Shown: positions 44,301 through 55,429, counted from the first letter of the stretch. The stretch: DNA of 64,000 nucleotides from Gibbula magus (GCA_936450465.1 OW388302.1:17995569-18059568); one strand, 5' to 3'. Numbers and translations are program-made. Notes: generated by a model not told the origin, from the sequence alone.

Positions 44301-46428
44301 TTGTATAGATCAACACGGTGAACATCTCAACACACAGGCACATATCAAACCAGTTGCCAAGTGTGTACTCACTTAGTCCTGTAGCGAACTGCTTGTGTAT
44401 GTGTCCTTCAGCAGTACACATCAATTTCTTGTCTCCTTGGCCCCATCTGTCTCCTACGTGTATGGTATGATTGTCCTTGGGACAGTATTCTGTAATACAC
44501 AATACATAACAGATAAAACGAACTTGTGGCTTACACAATGATGATTCGAGTTTTCATCCACTGAGCGAACAAGTATAAGGTCACCTTACTTATGTTTCAA
44601 TTTAACTGTAACAATCAAAAGAACAGAAACAATATCTAAAATCGACAGATAAAGATACACTCACCAACAACACAACGAGGACCCTTGAGTTTCGTCTGAA
44701 CTTGTATCTTTGTCGCGGGACATAGGCCACGGATTTGCTGCCAAAGAGATGATCCAACTATGAGATTATCTGTTTACATATAATAAGATAAGATATATAT
44801 TATATGATAATGGCATGCTACTTCATGTAAGAAGCTTGATCTAGGATTTGTCGACATGAACCTGAGCATAACGATATCACAGCTTCTCATAACCAGTGAA
44901 TTGTTCAAGAGAGAAAACCTACCGCGGTAATGATAATTTTAAAGGCAACCTATGGGTAACTCATATTTGATTGTTTTTTTTTAAATCTAAAAGATTGTCA
45001 TATTTTTAGCGTTTAATGACATACACTCGTGACATTTGAGCATCGTTTAATGAGTAACAGTGCTATTTAGAATACGTCAAGGGGAGACAACTCGTTGGTC
45101 TTTTTCAAAATGGTTGGATACCCGTCTGATTACTTGATTACTCTGTCTCATCTTAAAAGCTCGATCTGTTAATAGTACCTCAATAAAAGAACACAACAAG
45201 TACAGCAACAATGGTATGACGTCGCCAGAACTCGCTCAATTGAAACAGTTTCTGACCACAGAAGCATAAAATAAATATAATATTTTGTCTTTTCAGTGTC
45301 TCATCTCGTGCGCCACTTGTGAACATATCGGCTTTACCCCGTCACTCGATGAGAGCTAAGTGATATCTCACTGAAAACACAAAATATCCTTTATACAAGC
45401 CATGTTGCACAGGTATAGACCTATCCTTTCTGCGAGCAAACGTCAAAACAAGTAAAACACGTCCACCCTACAATGGTCAGTGTCATGCTCTTCAGTACAG
45501 ACATCGTCAATTGACAATGGGGCAGACGAGTTCGACATTTACAGAAGTACAGGCACCGTGTAACCTTCACTGACGAGAGTAAGTTTATCTGTACAAAAAT
45601 GAAGACCGGGCACGCATTTATAGAACATTTAGTGCTAAATTTTTTCAGAAAGCGCCCCTTAAGCGAAATGGTGGGGGATATCGATGATGACCTCTTGGAT
45701 AACTGTATAACTGGCACATTGTCTGCAAAAGAATTGCAACGAATCGAGAGCACCATGGACTTGTAACTGGGCCAATACGGAAATACTTAACAAATGAAAA
45801 TTTTCATTCATTAACCCTTTTCATTCTATTTGCATAATAGTAAACATCTCATTCTCATTGAAACCTTAACTATAAACAAAATTGGTGAACAGATATCACG
45901 GGTCAAAGTTGTGAGGTGATAGCATCCTTCTTTTAAGAAATATGTGACTGCGCATGCTCAGACTCGTATTGGCTCAGTTTTCTCTAGTATTGGTCCTTTT
46001 TGTCCTGTATTGGTCCAGTTTTCTCGTATCTGCCCAGTTGTCGAGTCATATGGTCTAGGCCGTAAGTGTCATTACAGTGATAGTTAATTAATAATTGAGT
46101 ACATTTCCTGTAGAATTTAAACCTGTCATAAAAAGCACCCTCTTTTATACACACTTCTCTTAAATTAAACGTTTGATATAACACACTGTATACTTTTGAC
46201 CACAAGTTCAGAAATATTTACCTTTGGTTGCATGCTACCTTGAGACTTGAAGTTTCCCATGCTGCATTGAAGGCTTTGTTGATTGTACTTATAGTAGATA
46301 CAAAACCCACTCCGTATACATCTATGTTTGCAGAGCTCGATCCCAAGACGGTTTGGTAAACGCAGAGAAAGATGTACCTTTATCAGACAGACATAAAACA
46401 CTTCCAGAACCGAATTCGTCCACATCAT
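35271..46428 (-). CDS. Secreted-protein family copy 2: complete 8-exon gene, 358 residues, function unknown
   Basis: Minus-strand exons: 46428-46222, 44737-44665, 44489-44373, 43631-43394, 42846-42775, 40425-40319, 36021-35865, 35376-35271 (TAA). Lengths 207, 73, 117, 238, 72, 107, 157 and 106 nt sum to 1077 nt, 358 codons plus stop. Every junction has GT/AG and matching phase (0, 1, 1, 2, 2, 1, 2), and there is no internal stop. Residues 5-24 are hydrophobic, as in a signal peptide. C33-x3-C37-x5-C43 then YKYN and C55 resemble the core of an apple/PAN domain. Later exons give 8 more cysteines and sequons NHT, NLT and NHS. Exon 4 (WVGYDPGSGTYIYINEDQDK) and exons 6-8 look beta-rich, with no recognised fold. 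ATG choice: all three minus-strand copies keep an ATG here before the same hydrophobic stretch. Start and secretion are inference. Introns contain a Tc1 relic, a 2.5-kb minisatellite and acceptor repeats. Confidence 0.82.
35464..35735. repeat. 35-bp minisatellite in copy 2 intron 7
   Basis: About eight units of 35 bp (gttaccagaatcattggtta and so on) with alternating variants. The period is not a multiple of 3, and the overlapping open frames are artefacts. Confidence 0.88.
35865..36021 (-). CDS. Copy 2 exon 7
   Basis: 157 nt, tttctttcag acceptor, AG/gtaagt donor. Encodes LYIYVCMGDHHLVRYNHSDD, then KCDDIFWCQGHLISRY; three cysteines, sequon NHS. Found in all four copies. The acceptor plus the exon start is repeated three more times upstream (36022-36240). 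Confidence 0.87.
35993..36240. repeat. 66-bp minisatellite built from the exon 7 splice acceptor (copy 2)
   Basis: Four units of 66 bp, same design as 21509-22065: each unit holds the polypyrimidine tract, AG and the exon 7 start. The unit nearest the exon body is the functional acceptor in my model. Confidence 0.88.
36241..37445. other. Copy 2 intron 6, left part
   Basis: No gene. A short gatcaatgag tandem repeat lies at 36927-36962. Confidence 0.5.
37446..39992. repeat. 36-bp minisatellite with 1020-bp higher-order duplication
   Basis: About 70 units of 36 bp (cacaaagagaaatgttcagt followed by acaatacaccacactt), some units 34-48 bp. The block around 38240-38520 recurs exactly 1020 bp later (39260-39540), and after one extra unit the offset becomes 1056. 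Because 36 is a multiple of 3, open frames of 200-489 residues appear on both strands; all repeat TKRNVQYNTPHS-like or complementary words and are not genes. Intron 6 of copy 2. Confidence 0.95.
40319..40425 (-). CDS. Copy 2 exon 6
   Basis: 107 nt, gtttcag acceptor, ACTG/gtacgt donor. Encodes RLYFS, GIFSINYHGED, DFVVTG. Found in all four copies with 0-2 codons of length difference. Confidence 0.85.
40824..42075 (-). mobile_element. Tc1-like transposon relic in copy 2 intron 5
   Basis: Transposase frame starts at ATG 42060 (MARLTLQ) and runs to about 41085 with several frame breaks. Visible: GCHRTTVTRLMQHYR (helix-turn-helix), SGRPKVTT (GRPR-like linker), FSDESRF (first catalytic D), GGGSVMVWGG, FQQDNARPHTA (second D), PDMSPIEHLWD (final E). 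All three catalytic acids remain, but stops and frameshifts make it dead. A ctgcaaaagaaacgc left end near 40824 resembles other ends in the window; the right end was not resolved. Confidence 0.8.
42076..42774. other. Copy 2 intron 5, right part
   Basis: No gene. Phrases here (gaggatgtt, gcatgcttt, ggttgaaa) match 23690-23940 in copy 3 and 54000-54040 in copy 1, confirming intron homology. Confidence 0.5.
42775..42846 (-). CDS. Copy 2 exon 5
   Basis: 72 nt, phase 2 at both ends, so it can be lost without changing frame, as has happened in copy 3. Encodes THFPPTKLKKFKAKGDMCLH; basic; one cysteine. Matches 54296-54225 in copy 1. Confidence 0.8.
43394..43631 (-). CDS. Copy 2 exon 4
   Basis: 238 nt, atttcag acceptor, AG/gtacag donor. 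Encodes MIRLQEPSLKYL, LHWVGYDPGSGTYIYI, DKVGNLTIDEKVHLH; sequon NLT; no cysteine. Strongly matched by copy 3 exon 4 (24215-23987), which is 3 codons shorter. Confidence 0.85.
44373..44489 (-). CDS. Copy 2 exon 3
   Basis: 117 nt, tattacag acceptor, gtgagt donor. Encodes EYCPKDNHTIHVGDRWGQ and LMCTAEG; sequon NHT. The C-x-V-G-D-x-W and C-T pattern faintly recalls von Willebrand factor C modules, but the cysteine spacing is incomplete, so I do not assign it. Confidence 0.8.
44665..44737 (-). CDS. Copy 2 exon 2
   Basis: 73 nt, ttggcag acceptor, gtgagt donor. Encodes QIRGLC, TKIQVQTKLKG and CVV; two cysteines. Same length in copy 3; truncated in copy 1. Confidence 0.75.
46222..46428 (-). CDS. Copy 2 exon 1: signal peptide and apple/PAN-like motif
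   Basis: 207 nt, 69 codons, phase 0 end at CCAAAG/gtaaat. Starts MMWTN; hydrophobic VLEVFYVCLIKV; then ELCKHRC, RSGFC, YYKYN, QCSMGNF. The homologous exons of copies 1 and 3 carry 11-nt and 5-nt deletions at the last cysteine, so only copy 2 is in frame. The frame is open for 23 codons upstream of the ATG, so an internal exon with an acceptor near 46392 is an alternative; that AG is not phase-conserved in copy 3. Confidence 0.68.
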
Positions 46429-48420
46429 AGAGTCATATGAAAAGCAAACTTTCCGGAAAAGATTTTGCAGACAACCTCGACAACTCGAAACCCTCACAAT
46501 GAATAAAATAGATACCCATAAACTTGTTCTTAACTAGGTGATTAGTTAACATGTAAAAAATGCAAAACTGGCCCTTAGTGAGAAGTTCTAACATTAAGTA
46601 GCTAAAGAAGAGTATTATTTTCATCAGATACTTGTGGGTTGCCAAGAGATATCTCGGAAATCTCAAAACGGGGAAACGCTTCTTCAGTTCTTGATATTTG
46701 AGAAAATTCGAAATATGCCATAAATAAGTTTTCCAAGATGAATGTGCTAACTTATCGTCTACTTACAGAGCGGAAATGAATTTGAAATAGCTTTTGGCAA
46801 CCTTTGACCTTTGACAAGCAGGCAAGCTTTCTCTGGTGTGTCAGTTTGTTGTCCAATTTGACAACATTACAATCCCTGGGCCTGTAAATTCTGGTTAATG
46901 ATACTGACAATAGCTCTTTGTATTACTGTCATTAAATTATCTTATATGATGGTATCAAAGAGGGTTAACCCTATAGAGAGAGATTCCTTACCCCTTGGGT
47001 CAGGTTTGAAGTTATGTTAGCCTATCACGAGTATTTATCACTAACAATCGTGATAGTGTTTGTCGATAACAGATCTACATTAAAAAGATTTCCCCTGTGT
47101 CTATTTGTCCTATGTTCTACTTAATGTTAGCTTAAGAAGCCTTTATCTATGTAGCAATTCTTGAATGTACCTTAAACATTATTTAGGATGAACTATTGGT
47201 TAAGTGTCGGCCACGAATCGCTGTATTTCTCAGAACTGCTGCATTTGCAAGGAATGTATGACAATGTAGATGAAAACAGGAAGAAGAAAAACAAGAAAAC
47301 ATTACCCAATTTCGGCAAAGGGTCAATACGAGAAATACATGAAATACTTGGCCAACATAAAACACACTGTGGTAATTTATTTAGCTACTTCATGCAAATA
47401 AGTGTTTTAGTAAATCAATTGATTCTAAATGTAAGTTTGACAGAGGTACAAATCCCGTTAACGTTAGAATACGAATTAGAATGGCATCAAGTAAGCAAGT
47501 ACTCTCAAGAACAAAAGAAATGTACAAAATACAAATTATTCCAATTCAACGGTGACAAGTACTACTTAAAGATAGTTTCAGAAGCCAACTAGAAACATTA
47601 ATTTTGTTTATAGCTTTATCTGTTCATATTTCTGGAAAACAATCACATTAAAGGCCATCACCATTTTGGCATCTCATCTATAGACGATACTTTAAGGGAT
47701 TATTCTAAGACGTCATTTAATAATTATGCTTCAACATTAAAGTCAAAGAAGGTATATTATGTCGACATCATCTTTTTAAAAATGTATTATTTTTACCAAA
47801 AGGCATTTTGAAGAAACGATTTTACCAGCGTAAGTGTATTTGAAAGGTCATCAACGTGTAAATAGCATACTCTGATATTTGAAATTTTGGGTACTAATTT
47901 TTTTTAAATGAGCTTATCAAAGACATTCAACTTCGACTTTCTCCACCAGTAGTATTTTGTTGACTCTGATGAAAATGTGGTGACGTTTCCTTTGCTCTAC
48001 AGTATAAATGCTCCAAGGTCCGCATTCTTTTGCTCTTGTTCGCCGTGTGTTATGCTTTCATACTCGTCAAAGTTTACTTTTCTTGGCCCCATTTTACTCG
48101 TATTGACTCATATGGAAAAATTGAGAAATAGAAACAACGAGATGTTTTAAATAAACTTCTTTATTTCACGATAGCAGCATTTTGGTATAGATCCTTTTAC
48201 CGTTTTTCACCCATGAACAAAAAGCATTTCGGTATAGGTACTTTCAACCTTTGCAAGCATCAACAAGTGGCAGTTTGCAATACGTTAAAGCATTTATGCA
48301 CAAAGCTCACTAATTGTTGTTGTGTAATCATAGGGATAAGACATAAGATTGTATTGATGTGTGCATGCTAATAAACTACCCAGTACCCGGGGACAGTTAC
48401 GACATTCAAGTTGATTAAAA
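46429..48420. repeat. 5' flank of copy 2, homologous to 30621-32710
   Basis: Upstream segment shared with copy 3. An open frame of 134 residues on the plus strand (47188-47592) lies here, but its counterpart in copy 3 is interrupted, so it is not counted as a gene. No promoter motif could be pinned. Confidence 0.55.
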
Positions 48421-48544
48421 TATATGTACGCAGTTATTATGAAGATACTAAAATAACTATGTTTCCAAGTACAACCTTGTAGATTAATAATAATTTCCAT
48501 CACAAAATAGTATTTTACATTAAAAAATTAACAAAATGATAAAC

Positions 48545-49075
48545 ATGCAGCAAGTGACCTCTCAATAAGCAATGAGTGACAATAGCAATATACAGCACCA
48601 TTAAGGCGACAAGATGACAATAGCAATATACAGCACTGTTAAGGCAGCAAGATGACAATAGCAATAAACAGCACCGTTAAGACGGCAAGATGACAATAGC
48701 AATATACAGCACCGTTAAGGCGGCAAGATGACAATAGCAATATACAGCACCGTTAAGGCGGCAAGATGACAATAGCAATATACAGCACCGTTAAGGCGAC
48801 AAGATGACAATAGCAATATACAGCACTGTTAAGGCAGCAAGATGACAATAGCAATATACAGCACCGTTAAGATGGCAAGATGACAATAGCAATATACAGC
48901 ACCGTTAAGGCGGCAAGATGACAAAAGCAATATACAGCACCGTTAAGACGGCAAGATGACAATAGCAATATACAGCACCATTAAGGCGGCAAGATGACAA
49001 TAGCAATATACAGCACTGTTAAGGCGGCAAGATGACAATTGCAATATACAGCAATATACAGCACAAACTGGTAAT
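48545..49075. repeat. 38-bp minisatellite, about 13 units
   Basis: Units of 38 bp (ggcaagatgacaatagcaat followed by atacagcaccgttaaggc). Lies between copy 1 exon 8 and the copy 2 upstream region. Confidence 0.92.
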
Positions 49076-49313
49076 AACAATACACATGCAGTTAAACAAT
49101 AATTAAATATGTAAATCATGTACTTTATCCAGTTTAATATGGTATGTAACATAAATGAATTAAACCCCCATATTCGAAGTATTTGGGGTATACAGTGTAT
49201 AGCGCTCAGCCAGTCTGTCCATCTGTCCGAACATTTCGGCCTATACATCTAACACCTTCTGTCAACATATTTAAGTATACACTCACTAGAGGGCTCCCCG
49301 TGATACAATTTGA

Positions 49314-49419
49314 TTAGAATACCTTTATGGGCAGAACGAATGTTCGCGATTTTCCGTATGAAATTGATAGCAAGCGCCGATCTTCGTTTGGTGACACGAT
49401 ATATCTTAGCATTAACGTT
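49314..49419 (-). CDS. Copy 1 exon 8
   Basis: 106 nt, tttgttacag acceptor, ends RTFVLPIKVF and TAA. Same length and stop position as copy 2 exon 8, though many codons differ, so the exon frame has been kept over a long divergence. Confidence 0.7.
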
Positions 49420-49799
49420 CTGTAACAAACAAAAACACACGTGAAACATTATCATTTAAGAAATCGAGACAGAATTAACCAGAGATACGACTCAAGAGTA
49501 ATTGGTTACAACACAATATTTCATGATTCGAAAATATAATTAGTGTGGTTGAATATAAGAGAAATGATTGAACGAATTAAGTCGATCGATCAAAATAGTG
49601 TCAATTCTTGTAGCTGTGTTCTATAAGGGATATCAACCTCGAAGTTATATTTTCGCATGCAGTGATGAGAATGTTTTTTAAAATGTTTGTCTCTTACCTT
49701 CAGGATATAACAAATGGTGCTTCCGACTATAATCTATACCCTAAATATTATTGACAATTAAACTGAGCAAAAACTGAAAACTTGACAACTTAGTTTTCC

Positions 49800-51023
49800 T
49801 GACACAAAAATTTAAATATTTGTATGTTGTGCAAAGATCAATTAGGTATGTTCAGAAAACATAAACACAAAATCACGTTTGTTTTTAACGTTGATAACGT
49901 CAATGACGTCTGAATACCATCCCAAATGAATTTCCAAGAATGAAGAGAATTGATCTAAGGTGATCAGTAACGATTGTGTCCACCTCTAGCGTCTCGTACA
50001 GCCACACAATGTCTCCTCGTGGATCTTAGAACGTTAGTGAACAATGCCCGACAGGGTGACGTTGAAGACCTTGCAACGTCTGTGGTGGATTAACTTGTTG
50101 AAGAACACGTCGACCCAGTTCGTCTTAGATGTGTTCGATCGGATTGAGGTCGGGGTGTCATGATGGCCAATCCAGGACTTGAACACCAACCTTTGTGAGA
50201 AAATTCTGCATCAGAACTGCGGTATGGGGCCTAGCGTTGCCTTGCTGAAACGTTAGTCCAGGGCCGTGTCTCTGCATGAACGGGAGGAGAACAGGTTGCA
50301 AAATCTAATCCCTGTTACTGGACAGCATTTAAGTTCCCTTGAACAACAACCAGTGGAGAACGACCGTGTGCACAGAATGACTCCTAAACCTTGACGCTGC
50401 CGCCTCCAAATCGGTCAACTTCACGTACGCAAACTTGAGCGTGACGTTCACCTTGTCTGCAGTACACACGGGCCCTGCCGTCAGCAAATCTCAAGGTGAA
50501 TCGAGATTCGTCATTAAAAACAATGAAATGCAACTGTCATTGATTTAACCTTGGGCCTTGTGACCCTAGCAAGACGGTTACAGTGATGAAGTGGTGTTAG
50601 GATAGGTCCTCTTTAGGGTCTCCGTGGCATGCAAGCGATTTCTGACTGTCTGTGGGGTGGGTTATCCTTCCACCAAACATCTCCCTGCTTGAGGAAATTT
50701 CACATGGTTTGTGAGATGATGTCAACGTATTGCTGCATCTTCCCGGAATGACGTCACACGAGACGGTCCTGACTGATGGCGGTCTGCAACTGTTCCCGTA
50801 TGATGTACTCTAATCCAGAGATTTAAAATTGTTTATCGTGAACAGATGAAAGGTCTTGCCACAGTGTCCTCAGACAGACAAGCATGGAGCCTCCCCATAG
50901 CGCGTTGACGTTCTTCATTTGTACGACGCGACATTGCCAAAAGGTCAAAATTAAACTCAGTTCATGCTAACATGCATCGATTGACCTCATGATTTTGTGT
51001 TTGCAAGTTTCCTATTTTTGTGT
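49800..51023 (-). mobile_element. Second Tc1-like transposon relic (copy 1 intron 7)
   Basis: Transposase begins at ATG 50934 (MSRRTNEERQRAMGRL) and is followed, through many frame breaks, by DESRFTLRFADGRARVY (first catalytic D block), FGGGSV and remains of later blocks down to about 49925. Possible end repeats: gacacaaaaat at 49801 and its complement near 51021. Different lineage from the relic at 40824-42075. Dead. Confidence 0.7.
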
Positions 51024-51374
51024 CTACAAAATTAATGATTAGACGTGACTTCACAAATTCCTCACTTTAAAGGAGTCAAAACCTTTACTTTCACTACAAA
51101 CAGTGTTTAGAATATTTCAATGAACAGACAGAAACGATTTCATAAATTTACCTGTGTCAAGTTTTCAATTTAGCTAAGTATATATGAGGACCATGAGTGT
51201 ATTTCTTACTTTGAAGCATGCACATATCGGGATATAAGATGGTTATGACACCAGAAGATATCATCACAGTTAACGTTGTATTTGACTGCCTTTGAATTAT
51301 CCAGGTCATTGCTTGTGTTGCATCTCAATAGGCGGTGATTATCCGTACACACGTATATGTACAGGTCTGAAAGA

Positions 51375-52065
51375 AAGAAAACATCGCCATCACCATCGCC
51401 ATCACCAACACTAACACCAACAGAATCATCATCACATTACCATCACCAACACCGCCACTGCATCAGCACTATAACGAAAACCAACATCAACACAAACCCA
51501 AAGACAAACACAAACACCATCAGCATCAGCATCAGCATCAGCATCAGCATCAGAATCAACATCAACATCAACATCACAAACACTGTCACTGTCACAATCA
51601 CTATAACGAACACCAACGCCATCTCAATCACGAAAATCTACATCATAACCAACACGATCATCGTCACCATCACCTACACGATCTCCAACACCAACACCAA
51701 AACCACCACCAACACTAACACCATCACCATCCCCATCACAAATACCAACATCAATATGATCACCGCCACCGTCACCATTACTACCACCAACAGTCACACA
51801 ACCACCAACACCAACATCAACATCAACCAGTCACCATCATCATCACCAACATCAACATCGTCACCATCACCAACACCATCACGATCACCAACATCAACAA
51901 CATCATCAACACCAGCATGATCACCATCACCGTAACCATCACTAACACCATCACTAACACTATCACTAACACCATCACTATCACCATCACTATCAACATC
52001 ACTATCACCAATCATCAATCACCAATCACCAATCAATCACCAATCACCAATCACCACTAACTGAG
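51375..52065. repeat. CAN/ATC-rich trinucleotide-hexanucleotide array
   Basis: About 690 bp of CAT/CAC/CAA triplets (atcaccatcaccaacac-type words). It abuts the acceptor of copy 1 exon 7, the same place where copies 2 and 3 carry 66-bp arrays. Low-complexity open frames here are artefacts. Confidence 0.9.
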
Positions 52066-52152
52066 TTATGGCATTGTTTGGATATGGTAAATGACCGAAT
52101 TTGTATAATCACAAAAGATAAACGTCAGAACTGGACGACTTGACGAAATATA

Positions 52153-52898
52153 CTGAACAGCAAAAGAAATGTGAGTCCACTGTAACAATGTTGTAATTAG
52201 TGATGACGCTGTTTTAAATTATCAGAGCATTCAAATTTTGTTGACATGATGTTGATAACGTGTTGAACAGCGTGCAGACAAAATGAAAAGTACTAGTGTA
52301 GAACTTCTGCAGAGCTTTATCATGTGTCATAGTCATTCTGTGTGAAAACAACCACATTCCTGTTCAGATGATGATTGGCCCAATGTGCTTTTAAATGCAA
52401 ATGGATTTTGTGCAAACACTCCAATAAAGTTGTCTGATGCAAAACCCCTGTCTTTGCTGATGTTTATTTTACGTTACGGTGTCATTTGATAAAACTTCAT
52501 GGTATTGCATTCTTTTTCGGTACCCAGGTGTTCCACGAGCACAGTTAAAGTCCTTGCAAACGGTTCAGCATGAAATCGGCCATTATCCCAGTTTCCGAAA
52601 TATTCAAGTTGAACATTGAGGCTGGAGTCACAATTTGAGGTCCTGTTCACAGAGCCAAGTCTCGGATTAAAGCACGAGTAATTACATTTTACCAGGCTCA
52701 TGCAGATCATGTTACCATAACCACACGTGACGTGCATTTCCGCGAACTGATACCCTATGACTTTGCAAAGGTAACAATCTGTACTCTACAGTACCAATAG
52801 CTCAAAATGGTCTCTGACATTTACTAATGATATGAAAAACCATGGATATGCAAACGGAAACTATAATCATTAAAAATCGCGTTTCTTTTGCTGTTCAG
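52153..52898. mobile_element. 746-bp element with Tc1-like inverted ends enclosing a cysteine-rich ORF
   Basis: Ends are ctgaacagcaaaagaaa at 52153 and its complement ending 52898, with TA on the left and TT on the right. Similar ends (caaaagaaacg) occur singly at 40824 and 62990. Inside, on the minus strand, is the ORF at 52737-52474 followed by AATAAA at about 52468. No transposase. It lies in copy 1 intron 6. Confidence 0.65.
52474..52737 (-). CDS. Cysteine-rich ORF inside the 746-bp inverted-repeat element, unknown
   Basis: 87 codons from ATG 52737, open further upstream through GYQFAE. Contains HVTCGYGNMIC, KCNYSCF, a SNC and an EKEC cysteine, and an NRT sequon, and ends FYQMTP and stop. 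AATAAA lies a few nt after the stop on the same strand. It resembles the last exon of a secreted protein gene. Not similar by eye to the eight exons of the local family. It could be a captured host exon or chance. Confidence 0.35.
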   Translation of the reverse strand: MHVTCGYGNMICMSLVKCNYSCFNPRLGSVNRTSNCDSSLNVQLEYFGNWDNGRFHAEPFARTLTVLVEHLGTEKECNTMKFYQMTP

Positions 52899-54660
52899 TT
52901 TAGTTGATGAATAAACATTGATTGATTTATTAATTGGTATAGTCAATACTTGTATGTGCATATATGGCAAAAGAATTCCTTATCACTTATGTGTACATTA
53001 TGTGTTCGATGTGTGTATTACCGCTTGACCAAAACTATCACCAGAGGAATCCACTTCTTGTCGCTATGTTTCACAATCTAGATGGGCTTGTATATACGGT
53101 ACAGGTTATACACAGTTTGAACTAAGGACCACAGTCACACATTACAGACAATTGGTCATCCAGTGCACTGTACGTACCAGTAAAAACAAAATCTTTAATG
53201 TCCTTCACAAGGTGGTCCTTTGTGTCTTCGCCGTCATAATTAACGCTGATTATCCCTGATGTGTAATCGTGGGAGTAGTATAGGCGTCTGAAACAGCATA
53301 TATAGTCCTTTGATATATTTCTGATTAAGCCCTGCAGTCTTCACTTGTGTCGTCATGCTAGTTATATGTCTTCTTCAGAGAAGGTTTTTACATGGAGAAA
53401 GGTTTGGTTCAAGCACAGCATATTCTATGTTACATCTCATTACTAAAATGTCAACCGTAATGTACTTAGAAAGAGTAAAAAAAATGTGGAGTGGCTTACA
53501 ATATGAGATTTTTTTCAGAGGTGTATTTTCTTTAGTTCCAAAACTACTGAAGATAAAGTCATGATTGATAGCTCGTTTTAAAGCAGAGGGACTGATTAAG
53601 AAAGAATAATTTAAAGTATCAATCTGCCGAGAGATCGTCTCAAACCCGAAACCTTCATACTGCTGCACACTAAACCTATCGGTACCACATCGGCTGAGCT
53701 GAAGAGGTGGAATATGTTAGTCCTCTTCAAATGAATGAATGATATAAAGGATTTGACGGACGGATAGCCAATAAAAATGAATAGCAGTTAAAAAAAGATA
53801 GCCAATAAAAATGAATAGCTCTGACGAAGAAAAGCTACGACGGAAAGGCCTCGTGACCGGTAATTATCCTTTACGTATAATGCTAAATATTTAGTGATAA
53901 TAAATTTAATTATGGTTGAGTGTCAAAACCCCTCTTAAACTGAGAACAGGAGAACGTATTAAAACTATTTCGCAAGTTGAATGCAAACTCAGTTCATTAA
54001 GGTTGAGGATGTTTTCCAAAACAGTCTAAGAGGTTGAAAACAACACCAGGTTGGAATCACTGGATTGACTCACTTGGTTGTAGATTTATATAATCTGGCT
54101 TTGAAACACTCCTGCGTGATAGTTAAGAATTGTCTGCTTATATTTTAATATTTTCTCCAAGCAATAACTTTTAGAGAAACGATGCACATGAAATATCTCA
54201 AAATGGGACCAATTCTCTACTCACTTGACACTGCGATGAAGACAGAAGTCTCCCTTTGCCTTAAGTTTCTTTAGCTTGGTTGGTAGAAAGGTGGTCCTGT
54301 GTGCACCCCCGAACATCACCATGATAAAAATGAAACCAGCTTTGAGGTCCGATTCGACAAATTCCAGTTTTTTTTAGGAAGCTGGAATATGAAGTTCGTT
54401 CTACATTTTATAGTTATACCTCGAACATTCTACTTAATAACAAGTCTAAACCTCAAAAACATAAATTATTGTCTTCTTACGACTTTGCTAGCGGGTGTTT
54501 ATGACAGGGAGAACACATGATAGTAGAGTAGTAGTGTTTTCTCCAAATCATAAACTGTTAGCTGTCAAAATATAACTTTCCCTCATCAGCGTTATATTTA
54601 TTCAGCGAATACATGACTATAAATATAATTATTTTAGCCTACATTTTCAGTCGAGTCTTG

Positions 54661-54724
54661 TCTGCAGTCTTGTGGTAGAGCTTCCGATTTAAAAAACGAC
54701 GGGTCTCGAGTTCGAATCCAGCTA
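54661..54724 (+). repeat. tRNA-like fragment (SINE head or tRNA pseudogene)
   Basis: Has an A-box-like tgtggtagagct and a B-box gagttcgaatcc 33 nt apart. No proper acceptor stem pairs, and a poly-A-like tract follows. Not a functional tRNA. Confidence 0.5.
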
Positions 54725-55429
54725 TTTAAACTTAGAATTTAAAAAAAAATATTGACAGGTTTACTTTTCATAATAATTTTTGTTTAAAATTGGTTCGTTG
54801 GTTGAAATCGTTCTACAACTCTTTTCCAGTCAGGTTTACTTTAAAAAAAAAACTTCATACATGGCTATTTAGGGAAGAAAAAACAACTTATAAGAAGTTA
54901 TAAAAGAAAATAATTGATCTACAAAACAATAGTCGAAAGCTGACATAAGTTTTATAAGCGCCTTTTCAATACATATTGGACCTGCTCTGACTGTAAGCTG
55001 GATTCTTAGAAGGTATTTCACTGTCATGTTCAGACTGAAATTAAGTGATCTCACAAAAAGGTAAATAACTGTTACAAATCGCAAAATGATACTCCTGAAT
55101 CAATAAAAAGCATTCTAAAACGAATGCACATGGTTCGGTTAAGCCATTGGAGACCATTGTAAGGTGTTCACATTAAAATGACCGTTCAATGGATGTTTAC
55201 GTGATCTGACTGGTGTACCGATACCTAAACTCGCGGAGTAGAGTTTTAAATATGGTACAATGATGGAATGGTCAACCATCTTAATACTGTCTAAAACCTC
55301 AAAATAGCACGAGACCTACAAATCTACCATTGACACTGAAGAGTTCCACAGAATGATTGCTTTATATGTCAAATCATTCTCTTCTTAATAGCGTGATCAT
55401 GTTTCTATGGGTACGGCCTTTCGGGTAAA

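Noticed and set aside
44373..44737. von Willebrand factor C domain in exons 2-3
   Set aside because: A few shared residues (C, GD, W, CT) but the cysteine pattern of the domain is incomplete; not assigned.
46380..46400. Exon 1 of the family as an internal exon with acceptor at ATAAAG
   Set aside because: The AG is not at a conserved phase in copy 3, while the ATG plus hydrophobic stretch is conserved in copies 1-3; kept only as an alternative.
47188..47592. 134-residue ORF on the plus strand upstream of copy 2
   Set aside because: The homologous sequence upstream of copy 3 (31180-31440) is frame-disrupted and a partial third copy exists; behaves as non-coding duplicated flank.
51357..52018. 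Thr/Asn/Ser-rich 187-residue frame on plus and Val/Asp-rich frames on minus
   Set aside because: Low-complexity CAN array next to exon 7 of copy 1; the frame starts inside the reverse complement of the real exon.
54661..54724. Functional tRNA gene on the plus strand
   Set aside because: Only A/B-box-like words; no closed cloverleaf.
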